Source: DATIXD01 sp035518875
Lineage (GTDB): Bacteria > Pseudomonadota > Gammaproteobacteria > Methylococcales > Methylococcaceae
Direction of reading: 5' to 3'
NCBI GenBank assembly: GCA_035518875.1
Contig: DATIXD010000126.1
Coordinates: 1 to 13,831 of the forward strand
DNA length: 13,831 bases
Shown here: positions 1 to 6,988 of the stretch, piece after piece
How positions within the stretch are numbered: position 1 is the stretch's first letter
How the letters are laid out: each line of letters opens with the position of its first letter
Program-made: the position numbers and the translations under genes
The notes under the pieces: model-generated
Seen by the model: the letters and a program-made list of their open reading frames with translations, nothing else
Told to the model about the DNA's origin: nothing
The model's database searches: none

Positions 1-15
1 TTTTCGATAGGAGGG

Positions 16-1035
16 TCAGGAAAGGATTCTGACCTCGTGGCATCGTGGATCGATCTCGGTGGTTTGGATGTCGACCTTTAGAAATTTCCGAATCACTTCT
101 GCGTTGGTGCGCGTATGCAGCGTCAGTTCCGAGGTCGTGAATGAACCCGCGCCGGCCAGTGCCATCGGGAGTAGCATCTGGTCCGCCAAAAAAGGTCCGA
201 CCGCTGCGCTCGAGGACATGAACCGGCGAACCTCCGCGATCACTTTCTGAGCAACCGTTTCGGCCGTCACGCCTTTTTGTCCGAATCCGGTGAAGACTTC
301 CGTCACGTGTTCGTATTCGAGGGTGATCGCCAGCGCATTGCCGGGACCTTGATCGTTCGAAAGTCCGCGCAGCAACAGCGCTTCATCGCCCCAGCCCAGG
401 GCTTTCCGCACTGTTTCCAGCTCGCGCTGGGCGACGTGTAACGGCAGCGCGGCGACGAAACTTTCCGCAAATGCGCGGGTGAGCCGACCGCGCGCCGCAA
501 GATCGACGGGTAAAAGGCTAGCAACGGGCTCGACCATGGCGATGAACTCGCCGCCTCCGGCAGGGTAGAAGCCGAATCGTTTGAGTTCCAGGGAAACCTG
601 CGCGCCCATGCGGCTCAATTGCCGGAGGAATGCGCGCTCGAGAAAATGAAAGGGCGGCGCCCAGGGATTGTGGGTGCCTCCCTGCATCACGATGCGGCTG
701 GGCGTTTGCGCCAGAAGCAGTGCGGGGAGGATGGTTTGGAACACCAGCGTGCAACTACCCGCGCTCCCGATTGCGAACCGGTATTCGCCCGCCTTGATTC
801 TACCGGGCGCGAATTCCAATGCCGGCGAGCCGATTTGCGCCCCCTTTACCTCCGCGCCGCAAATCTCCGCAGCCGCGAGCACGGCGGTCAGGTGCTGACG
901 CATCAAGCCGGGATTCCTGCGGTTCGCACGGATGTGTTCAATGCGGAACGACTTACCGGTGCAAAGCGACAACGCCAGCGCCGTTCGCAGAATCTGCCCG
1001 CCGCCTTCGCCCAGAGAGCCGTCCAGTACCAGCAT
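16..1035 (-). CDS. rtcA: RNA 3'-terminal phosphate cyclase
   Basis: Converts an RNA 3'-phosphate end to a 2',3'-cyclic phosphate using ATP, through a covalent enzyme-AMP intermediate (known for the RtcA family); a cytoplasmic RNA end-processing or repair enzyme. The 339-residue product is the usual length. The N-terminus has the family opening LDGSLGEGGGQILR followed by NPGLMRQHLTA. A central GSAGSC segment and a late HTRTNAEVI motif are present. His307 in that motif lies almost exactly where E. coli RtcA has its adenylated His309. The ATG start leaves the family N-terminus intact, though its ribosome binding site is weak. It lies 12 nt after the secretin-like gene and ends the glgB-glgA operon, so it is probably cotranscribed with glycogen genes. 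No rtcB ligase or rtcR regulator is in the window. Family assignment is secure; its biological role here is unknown. Confidence 0.95.
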   Translation of the reverse strand: MLVLDGSLGEGGGQILRTALALSLCTGKSFRIEHIRANRRNPGLMRQHLTAVLAAAEICGAEVKGAQIGSPALEFAPGRIKAGEYRFAIGSAGSCTLVFQTILPALLLAQTPSRIVMQGGTHNPWAPPFHFLERAFLRQLSRMGAQVSLELKRFGFYPAGGGEFIAMVEPVASLLPVDLAARGRLTRAFAESFVAALPLHVAQRELETVRKALGWGDEALLLRGLSNDQGPGNALAITLEYEHVTEVFTGFGQKGVTAETVAQKVIAEVRRFMSSSAAVGPFLADQMLLPMALAGAGSFTTSELTLHTRTNAEVIRKFLKVDIQTTEIDPRCHEVRILS

Positions 1036-1047
1036 TACGCTTACGTA

Positions 1048-1869
1048 TTACGGCCGGCCGGCGTCCAAATCGTCCACCTTGATGAAGATCTTGTTGGCTT
1101 CCGTGCGGGTCGAGTAGCTGTGCGCAAACAACCCGCTTTCGCTTTGGGAGCGGGTTTCGACCTGGCCGCCGATTTCCACCCATTCCCCCAAAGCCGCGTT
1201 GAGGGTGGTGTGAGCGCCTTGGGTGTCGATGCGGCCGCCGCTCTCCCGGCTGATGCGGTCGGACCACGGCGAGACCTCGACGGTGACCTGATCGCCGGTG
1301 AGCCGTGGGGTGACGGTGAAACCGGTACTCGCTTCAAAGTACTGGATGCCCGGATTGACGCTGCCGCCGTAACCGATGACGCTTTGGGCGGGGAGGGGAA
1401 TTTGCTCGCCGAATTGGATTTGGGCGGCTTGGCCGTCCAGCGTTTGCACCCGTTGGGTCTCATCGCCCAGGTCGCGGGATTCGGTCTGGTAAACATGCCC
1501 GCGCCCCTCGAACTGGACATCGCCGGGATAGCGCGGATCGATCCGTGTCTGCAGGCCGGCACGGGCGTTCAGCGCCTCCAGCGACAGACCGCGGCCCTGG
1601 GCAACAGTGATCAGCAGACGATGCTGGCCCTTATCGAGATCCTTCACCAGCGCCAAAATCTCTTCGATTTTCTGTGGGCTGGCCTTGACGATGAGCATGG
1701 AGCGGTTGGGGATGACCGTCTCCGACTCATCGAGCAGCGGTTTGATCAGCGCGGCCATTTCTTCCGCCAGTCGGTGGGAAAGCGGGATGGTGACCAGTTC
1801 CTGTTCCCCCGCGCGGGCGCCGAGGGCTGCGAACAGGACAATGAGTAGCCACACGGCCGGCGGTTTCAT
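1048..1869 (-). CDS. Exported secretin-like protein (N1-type domain plus shortened secretin core)
   Basis: A 273-residue protein. Residues 1-20 form a signal peptide with a hydrophobic core and a likely cut after Ala20 (GARA/GE), so it should reach the periplasm. Residues 24-85 resemble the secretin N1 (NolW-type) fold: a short beta-alpha-beta unit with RSMLIVKASPQKIEEILALV, a signature of such domains. Residues 141-199 resemble the start of a secretin domain (VQTLDGQAAQIQFGEQIP, then GFTVTPRLTGDQVTVEV), and EWVEIGG (229-235) and KIFIKV (260-265) match its later strands. The PLLGDIPLLG-like gate signature of true secretins is absent and the protein is only about half the length of a typical secretin, so an outer-membrane channel is doubtful. 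It sits 2 nt after glgA and 12 nt before rtcA, in their operon. No type II or III secretion or pilus genes are nearby. Function unknown; secretin kinship is inferred from motifs. Confidence 0.72.
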   Translation of the reverse strand: MKPPAVWLLIVLFAALGARAGEQELVTIPLSHRLAEEMAALIKPLLDESETVIPNRSMLIVKASPQKIEEILALVKDLDKGQHRLLITVAQGRGLSLEALNARAGLQTRIDPRYPGDVQFEGRGHVYQTESRDLGDETQRVQTLDGQAAQIQFGEQIPLPAQSVIGYGGSVNPGIQYFEASTGFTVTPRLTGDQVTVEVSPWSDRISRESGGRIDTQGAHTTLNAALGEWVEIGGQVETRSQSESGLFAHSYSTRTEANKIFIKVDDLDAGRP

Positions 1870-1871
1870 GC

Positions 1872-3353
1872 CTAGGCTCTTCGGCTGAGCAGGGAGACGC
1901 CACGTTTTGCGCGGTCCAGCAAGGCTTGGTCGTACAGCTCCAGGTACTGGGAGGCACTATGCCGCCAGGAAAAGTCCTTGCTCATGCCAACTCGCTGGAT
2001 TTCTTTCCATATCACCCGGTTCTGGAACAAGACAAGGGCGCGATGGACCGCCTCCAACAAGGCGCCGGTGCTGGCTTGCTGGAATACGACGCCGCTGGCT
2101 TTGCCGAGGCTCAGGTTGGTTTCGCTGGCGTCTTCCACAGTGTCCGCCAAGCCGCCGACACAACGGACGATGGGCACGGTGCCGTAACGCTGGCTGTACA
2201 TCTGGTTGAGGCCGCAGGGTTCGAACCGGGAGGGCATCAGGAACATGTCGGCGCCGGCCTCGATGAGGTGGGACAGCGCTTCGTCATAACCCAGGGTCAG
2301 AGCGATGCGGTCCGGATAGAGCTTGGTCCACTGTTTCAGGCTTTGTTCGTACTTGTGCTCGCCGCTGCCCAGGATTACCAACTGTAACGGGAGTTCCGTC
2401 AAATTGGGCAAGGCCTCGATCACCAGGTCGATGCCTTTTTGCTGTACCAAGCGGCCCACCATGGCCATGACGGCGACATCCTTATCTTCCCGTAATCCGA
2501 ATCGGCGTTGTACGGCCGATTTGTTGCCCGCTTTGCGGTCTATGGTGTCCTCGTCGTAGGTGCAAGGAATCAAGGGGTCTTTTGCCGGATTCCAGGCTTC
2601 GACGTCGATGCCGTTGAGGATGCCGCTCAGCCGGTCGCGACGTTGGCTCAAAAGGCCTTCCATGCCGCAGCCGAATTCCTTGCCCTGAATTTCGACGGCG
2701 TAATTTGGGCTGACGGTGTTGATGCGGTCGGCGTAAACCAGCCCACCCTTGATGAAACAGAGCTGGTCATAGAATTCGAGTGCCTGATAAGACCAGAAGC
2801 GCTGCGGCAGAGCGAGGTTTTTGAAGGCTTCCCTGGGAAATAATCCCTGATAAGCCAAGTTGTGGATGGTGAACACCGTCGCCGGACTTGCCGGCTCGTC
2901 GCCGAGCAGGGCCGGAACCAGGCCGGTCTGCCACTCGTTGCAGTGAACGATGTCCGGTTTCCAGCCGAAGCCTACCCGGTTCATCGCCACCTCGACCGCC
3001 ACCCGAGACAGCAGCGCAAAACGTTCGGCGTTGTCGGGCCAGGGTTTTCCGTTGGGAGCGAGGTACGGATTGCCGGGACGGTCGAAAGAGCCGTCATGGG
3101 CGATCAGCCAGACCGGAACGGTCGAGCCCGGCAGAGCGCCTTCGAAAATGTCGATCACCCCATTGGCCTGCATGATCCGGTTGGTCTTCAACTCGCCTAG
3201 AACGGCCAGCACGTCGCCGTAGGCCGGCATGATGACTCGGACCTCTTGTCCCAGCGCTTTCAGGGCGACGGGCAGGCTGCCGGAGACATCCGCCAGTCCG
3301 CCGGTCTTGATGAGGGGATAGGCTTCGCTGGTGACGAAGAGGGTTTTCTTCAT
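1872..3353 (-). CDS. glgA: Glycogen synthase (ADP-glucose, GT5)
   Basis: Transfers glucose from ADP-glucose to the non-reducing end of an alpha-1,4-glucan; the cytoplasmic elongation step of glycogen synthesis. The 493-residue product is close to the E. coli enzyme in length. Diagnostic sites: KTGGLADV near the N-terminus, with Lys16 the expected nucleotide-sugar binding lysine; HNLAYQG in the N-terminal Rossmann half; and in the C-terminal half the SRFEPCGLNQMYSQRYGTVPIVR segment (broken here by Glu378, equivalent to E. coli Glu377), followed by GGLADTV. The ATG start overlaps the glgB stop by 4 nt (ATGA), indicating translational coupling. The next gene begins 2 nt after the TAG stop. No lesion seen. 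Confidence 0.97.
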   Translation of the reverse strand: MKKTLFVTSEAYPLIKTGGLADVSGSLPVALKALGQEVRVIMPAYGDVLAVLGELKTNRIMQANGVIDIFEGALPGSTVPVWLIAHDGSFDRPGNPYLAPNGKPWPDNAERFALLSRVAVEVAMNRVGFGWKPDIVHCNEWQTGLVPALLGDEPASPATVFTIHNLAYQGLFPREAFKNLALPQRFWSYQALEFYDQLCFIKGGLVYADRINTVSPNYAVEIQGKEFGCGMEGLLSQRRDRLSGILNGIDVEAWNPAKDPLIPCTYDEDTIDRKAGNKSAVQRRFGLREDKDVAVMAMVGRLVQQKGIDLVIEALPNLTELPLQLVILGSGEHKYEQSLKQWTKLYPDRIALTLGYDEALSHLIEAGADMFLMPSRFEPCGLNQMYSQRYGTVPIVRCVGGLADTVEDASETNLSLGKASGVVFQQASTGALLEAVHRALVLFQNRVIWKEIQRVGMSKDFSWRHSASQYLELYDQALLDRAKRGVSLLSRRA

Positions 3354-5605
3354 GCGTCGGATTCCGGCTCCGGCTCCGCTTCAATCTCGAGCTCGGGCTT
3401 GAGCACCAGAACCACACCGGCCAGCGGCGGGAGCGTCATGTTGAGGGAATAAGGCCGTCCCATCCATTCTCTCGCTTCGGCTCCAAGGGCAACATTGCCG
3501 GTGTTGCTGCCGCCGTAATATTTCGAGTCGGAATTGAAAATTTCCTCATATACGCCGGCTGCGGGTACGCCGATGCGATAATTCTTGCGAGGTACCGGCG
3601 TGAAATTGAGCACGATCAGGGCGAATTGATCGCCACTGCGGCGCAGATAGCTCAGTACGGACTGGGGTGCGTCGTGACAATCCACCCATTCGAAGCCCTT
3701 CGATTCGAAATCGAAGTGGTGCAGGGCCGGCGTGTCGCGATACAGCCGGTTGAGATCGCCCACCAGTGTGCGCACGCCCTGGTGCAGGGGATAGTCCAGG
3801 ACATGCCAGTCCAGCGCCCGGCCTTGATCCCATTCGCCGCCCTGGGCGAACTCGCAGCCCATGAATAGCAGCTTCTTGCCCGGATAGGTAAACATGAGCG
3901 TATAGAGCGCTCGCAAATTGGCGAAGCGCCGCCATTCGTCCCCCGGCATCTTGCTGAGCATCGAGCCCTTGCCATGGACAACTTCGTCGTGAGAGAAGGG
4001 CAGGATGAAGTTTTCGGTGAAGGCATAAAGCAGGCCGAAAGTCAGCTGATCGTGGTGATAATGGCGATGGATCGGATCCTTGGTCATGTAAATCAAAATG
4101 TCGTGCATCCAGCCCATGTTCCATTTCATCGAAAATCCCAGCCCTCCGGTCCAGGTGGGGCGGGTGACCTGCGGCCAGGCGGTGGATTCCTCGGCCATGA
4201 CCATCGTGCCGGGAAACTGCTGGTGGGTGACCGTGTTCAGTTCGCGCAAGAATGCGATGGCTTCGAGGTTTTCGTTGCCGCCGTACTTGTTCGGTATCCA
4301 GTCGCCCTGCTCGCGCGAGTAGTCGAGATAGAGCATGGAGGCGACGGCGTCGACGCGCAGGCCGTCAAGGTGATATTCCTCGAGCCAGAATATGGCGCTG
4401 GCGATCAGAAAATTCTTGACCTCGTTGCGCCCGAAATTGTAGATGAGGGTGCCCCAGTCGCGGTGCTCGCCCAGGCGCGGGTCTTCGTGCTCGTAGAGCG
4501 CGGTGCCGTCGAAATAGGCGAGGCCGTGGGCGTCTTTCGGAAAGTGCGCCGGCACCCAGTCCAGAATGACGCCCACCCCGTTCTGGTGGCAGTGATCGAC
4601 GAAATAGCGGAAATCGTCGGGTGATCCGAAGCGGCTGGTGGGCGCGAAGTAGCCCGTCGTCTGATAGCCCCAGGAGGCGTCCAGCGGATGTTCGGTGATG
4701 GGCAGCAGCTCGATATGGCTGAAACCCTGCGCCTTGACGTAATCCACCAATTGCTCGGCCAGCTGACGATAATTGAGGAACTCGCCCTGCTCGTCGAGCC
4801 GCCAGGAGCCCAGATGTACCTCGTAAATGGACAAGGGCGAGTGGAGCCAGTCACGGGTTTTTCTGGCCGCCAGCCAGGTCTGGTCACCCCAAACGTATGT
4901 GTCTTTGGGCGTGACGATGGAGGCGGTTTGCGGGCGTAACTCGAAATGCTGTCCGTAGGGGTCGGTTTTCAGGTGGATGGTGCCGTGCTGGCGATTGCGA
5001 ATCTCGAATTTGTAGAAGGTACCCGGTTTTAGTTCGGGGATGAACAACTCCCACACGCCGCTGCCGCCCCGAACCCGCAGGGGATGTCGGCGTCCGTCCC
5101 ATTCGTTGAATTCGCCCACCACGCTGACCCGCTCGGCGTTCGGCGCCCAGGTGGCGAACAGGACGCCGTCGATGCCATCGACGCGATGAGGGTGCGCCCC
5201 GAGGATGCGGTAGATATGCCAATGCTTGCCTTCCCCCAGAAGGTGGATGTCGAAATCGGCCAATTGCGGCGGGAAGGTGTAAGGGTCGATATAGGAGTGA
5301 ATCTGACCTGACTTGTCCTGCCAGAACAGGCGGTAATGCTGCGGCGTCGATGCTTCATGGCGAATCAGGCATTCGAACAGATCGGTGCCTGGCAGCCTCT
5401 GCATCTCGGGTCCTTTCTCACCGATCCGGATCGATTCCGCCTGCGGCAGCATCACCCGGATGAGGTCGTCGGCGTGAAGGCGATGCTTGCCCAGAACCGC
5501 GAAGGGGTCATGGTGACGCGCCTGGATAATGCGCTGGAGCTCCGGGTCCAAACCCGCGCCGCCGTGACCGTGAGCGGGTGCCTGCTGCATTTCGATCGGG
5601 TTCAC
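3350..5605 (-). CDS. glgB: 1,4-alpha-glucan branching enzyme (GH13)
   Basis: Introduces alpha-1,6 branches into glycogen. With the GTG start at 5605 the protein has 751 residues, normal for the two-CBM48-domain form. An N-terminal module carries DPFAVLGKH; a CBM48 module with FATWAPNAERVSVVGEFNEWDG follows, then the GH13 barrel. Catalytic residues are visible: nucleophile Asp419 in GLRVDAV, acid/base Glu472 in MAEES, and the transition-state Asp in FSHDEVVHGKGSM; all are offset by about 14 from the E. coli enzyme (405, 458, 526). The frame stays open upstream to 5959, but that part is antisense to glgC. GTG 5605 has a well-placed AGAGGT and starts with a family-like N-terminus; the ATG at 5590 is an alternative lacking its own site. 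The C-terminus is a short acidic Glu/Pro tail. First gene of the operon; the stop overlaps the glgA start. Confidence 0.96.
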   Translation of the reverse strand: MNPIEMQQAPAHGHGGAGLDPELQRIIQARHHDPFAVLGKHRLHADDLIRVMLPQAESIRIGEKGPEMQRLPGTDLFECLIRHEASTPQHYRLFWQDKSGQIHSYIDPYTFPPQLADFDIHLLGEGKHWHIYRILGAHPHRVDGIDGVLFATWAPNAERVSVVGEFNEWDGRRHPLRVRGGSGVWELFIPELKPGTFYKFEIRNRQHGTIHLKTDPYGQHFELRPQTASIVTPKDTYVWGDQTWLAARKTRDWLHSPLSIYEVHLGSWRLDEQGEFLNYRQLAEQLVDYVKAQGFSHIELLPITEHPLDASWGYQTTGYFAPTSRFGSPDDFRYFVDHCHQNGVGVILDWVPAHFPKDAHGLAYFDGTALYEHEDPRLGEHRDWGTLIYNFGRNEVKNFLIASAIFWLEEYHLDGLRVDAVASMLYLDYSREQGDWIPNKYGGNENLEAIAFLRELNTVTHQQFPGTMVMAEESTAWPQVTRPTWTGGLGFSMKWNMGWMHDILIYMTKDPIHRHYHHDQLTFGLLYAFTENFILPFSHDEVVHGKGSMLSKMPGDEWRRFANLRALYTLMFTYPGKKLLFMGCEFAQGGEWDQGRALDWHVLDYPLHQGVRTLVGDLNRLYRDTPALHHFDFESKGFEWVDCHDAPQSVLSYLRRSGDQFALIVLNFTPVPRKNYRIGVPAAGVYEEIFNSDSKYYGGSNTGNVALGAEAREWMGRPYSLNMTLPPLAGVVLVLKPELEIEAEPEPESDA

Positions 5606-5613
5606 TTCGTTTG

Positions 5614-5619
5614 ACCTCT
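5614..5619 (-). promoter_or_regulatory. Ribosome binding site deciding the glgB start
   Basis: On the minus strand this reads AGAGGT, eight bases before GTG 5605-5603. The competing ATG at 5590 would place the same element about 23 bases away, too far. This supports the GTG start and leaves a clean divergent region towards glgC. Confidence 0.7.
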
Positions 5620-5704
5620 GGTAGTAGAATGGCGGCCGGCCAACGCCGGAAAATTCAGGGTCCATCTTATCAAACTTGTGCCCTGGTTGTATGTCCCAAG
5701 CCTC

Positions 5705-5710
5705 GAGGAG
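5705..5710 (+). promoter_or_regulatory. Ribosome binding site deciding the glgC start
   Basis: GAGGAG lies six bases before ATG 5717. The frame is open from a GTG at 5678, but that codon has no such element and would add 13 residues not typical of GlgC. ATG 5717 is therefore preferred. Confidence 0.75.
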
Positions 5711-5716
5711 CCGTTC

Positions 5717-6988
5717 ATGCCAGAATCCATTCACGCCACCCGTTTCGTCAGCCGTCTCACCCGGCACACTTTGGCGCTCATCCTGGCTGGCGGCCGGGGA
5801 ACCCGGCTGCAAAAGCTGACCGAATGGCGAGCCAAGCCGGCGGTTCCATTCGGCGGGAAGTTCCGCATCATCGATTTTCCCTTGTCCAATTGTCTGAATT
5901 CGGGCATTCGCCAAATCGGTGTCCTCACCCAGTATAAGGCGGATTCTTTGATCCGCCATATCCAGCAGGGCTGGGGCTTCTTGCGGGGAGAACTGGGGGA
6001 GTTCGTCGACATCCTGCCGGCCCAGCAGCGCATGCAGGAAACCTGGTACGCCGGCACCGCCGACGCCGTCTATCAGAATTTGGACATTTTCCGCCAGCGC
6101 GACCCCGAATATGTCCTAATCCTTGCAGGCGACCACATCTATAAGATGGACTACGGCCTGATGTTGGCCTATCACGTGGAGCACCAGGCCGATCTGACCA
6201 TCGGCTGCATGGAAGTATCCCTGGACGACGCCAGGGCTTTCGGCGTCATGCAGATCGACGGCGAAAAACGTGTGCGGGATTTTGTCGAGAAGCCCGCACA
6301 TCCGCCCGCGATGCCGGATCGCCCCGACCAGGCACTGGCCTCGATGGGCATCTATATCTTCAACACCCATTTCCTCTTCGAACAATTGATCAAGGACGCG
6401 GATATGCCCGGTTCCAGCCACGATTTCGGCAAGGACATCATCCCGCAGGTCATCAAGAAATACCGCGTGTTCGCCTATCCCTTCCGCGACGTGCAGAGCG
6501 GGGTGCAGGCCTACTGGCGCGACGTCGGAGAGGTCGACGCTTACTGGGCGGCCAATATGGAGCTGATCGGCGTCGATCCGGAACTGAATCTCTATGACAA
6601 GGATTGGCCCATCTGGACTTACCAAGCGCAGACCCCGCCGGCGAAGTTTGTGTTCGACGACGACGATCGGCGCGGTCTAGCGGTCGATTCGATGGTTTCA
6701 GGCGGCTGTGTCATTTCCGGCGCCGAGGTTCGCCATTCGCTGCTGTTTTCCAATGTCCGCGTCAACTCCTATTCCCATGTGAAGGATTCGGTGATCCTGC
6801 CCGATGTGAACGTCGGCCGCCATTGCCGCATCACCAAGGCGGTGATCGACAAGGGGTGCAAGATACCCGCCAATACCGTGATCGGCGAAGACCTCGAGGA
6901 GGATCGCAAGCGGTTTTACGTCAGTCCGGGTGGCGTGGTGCTGGTGACGCCCGACAATTTCGGTCAGTTGCTGCATTATGCGCGCTGA
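5717..6988 (+). CDS. glgC: Glucose-1-phosphate adenylyltransferase (ADP-glucose pyrophosphorylase)
   Basis: Makes ADP-glucose from glucose-1-phosphate and ATP, the committed and usually allosterically controlled step of bacterial glycogen synthesis. The 423-residue product compares with 431 in E. coli. The N-terminal nucleotidyltransferase domain has LILAGGRGTRL (residues 21-31), then RAKPAVPFGGKFRIIDFPLSN with Lys40 at the position of the E. coli activator-site lysine. AGDHIYKMDY carries the catalytic Asp139, and FVEKP carries Lys192, which corresponds to the glucose-1-phosphate binding Lys195. A C-terminal left-handed beta-helix region follows, with hexad-like repeats around VKDSVILPDVNVGRHCRI. 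The start codon is chosen by the GAGGAG site. The stop lies inside the next gene (11-bp overlap), so the GH57 gene is translationally coupled to it. Confidence 0.97.
   Translation: MPESIHATRFVSRLTRHTLALILAGGRGTRLQKLTEWRAKPAVPFGGKFRIIDFPLSNCLNSGIRQIGVLTQYKADSLIRHIQQGWGFLRGELGEFVDILPAQQRMQETWYAGTADAVYQNLDIFRQRDPEYVLILAGDHIYKMDYGLMLAYHVEHQADLTIGCMEVSLDDARAFGVMQIDGEKRVRDFVEKPAHPPAMPDRPDQALASMGIYIFNTHFLFEQLIKDADMPGSSHDFGKDIIPQVIKKYRVFAYPFRDVQSGVQAYWRDVGEVDAYWAANMELIGVDPELNLYDKDWPIWTYQAQTPPAKFVFDDDDRRGLAVDSMVSGGCVISGAEVRHSLLFSNVRVNSYSHVKDSVILPDVNVGRHCRITKAVIDKGCKIPANTVIGEDLEEDRKRFYVSPGGVVLVTPDNFGQLLHYAR

Larger units (their letters stand above)
5606..5716. promoter_or_regulatory. Divergent control region between glgB and glgC operons
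   Basis: The 111 bp between the glgB GTG and the glgC ATG should contain the promoters for both glycogen operons. For glgC a possible sigma-70 promoter is TTCACT (5601-5606) with TAGAAT (5625-5630), spacer 18; its -35 would overlap the glgB start codon. For glgB the minus strand offers only a weak -10-like TAAGAT near 5660 without a convincing -35. A short hairpin-forming inverted repeat, CCGGC-CAAC-GCCGG (5636-5649), sits between the two and could be an operator. Role is inferred from layout; individual boxes are weak calls. Confidence 0.5.

Noticed and set aside
619..1848. 409-codon plus-strand ORF antisense to rtcA and the secretin-like gene
   Set aside because: It spans two well-supported opposite genes and their junction, shows no recognisable family sequence, and is typical of an open antisense frame in GC-rich coding DNA.
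1048..1869. Reading the secretin-like gene as a truncated pseudogene of a full secretin
   Set aside because: It has an intact signal peptide, a clean stop and a domain core continuing to the end, with tight operon spacing on both sides; nothing secretin-like remains in the flanking DNA.
3974..4624. 216-codon plus-strand ORF antisense to glgB
   Set aside because: Entirely inside the catalytic region of glgB, with no own context or motif; a shadow frame.
5606..5959. N-terminal extension of glgB by 118 codons in an open frame
   Set aside because: It runs antisense through the start of glgC, has no GlgB-like sequence, and GTG 5605 has its own AGAGGT site.
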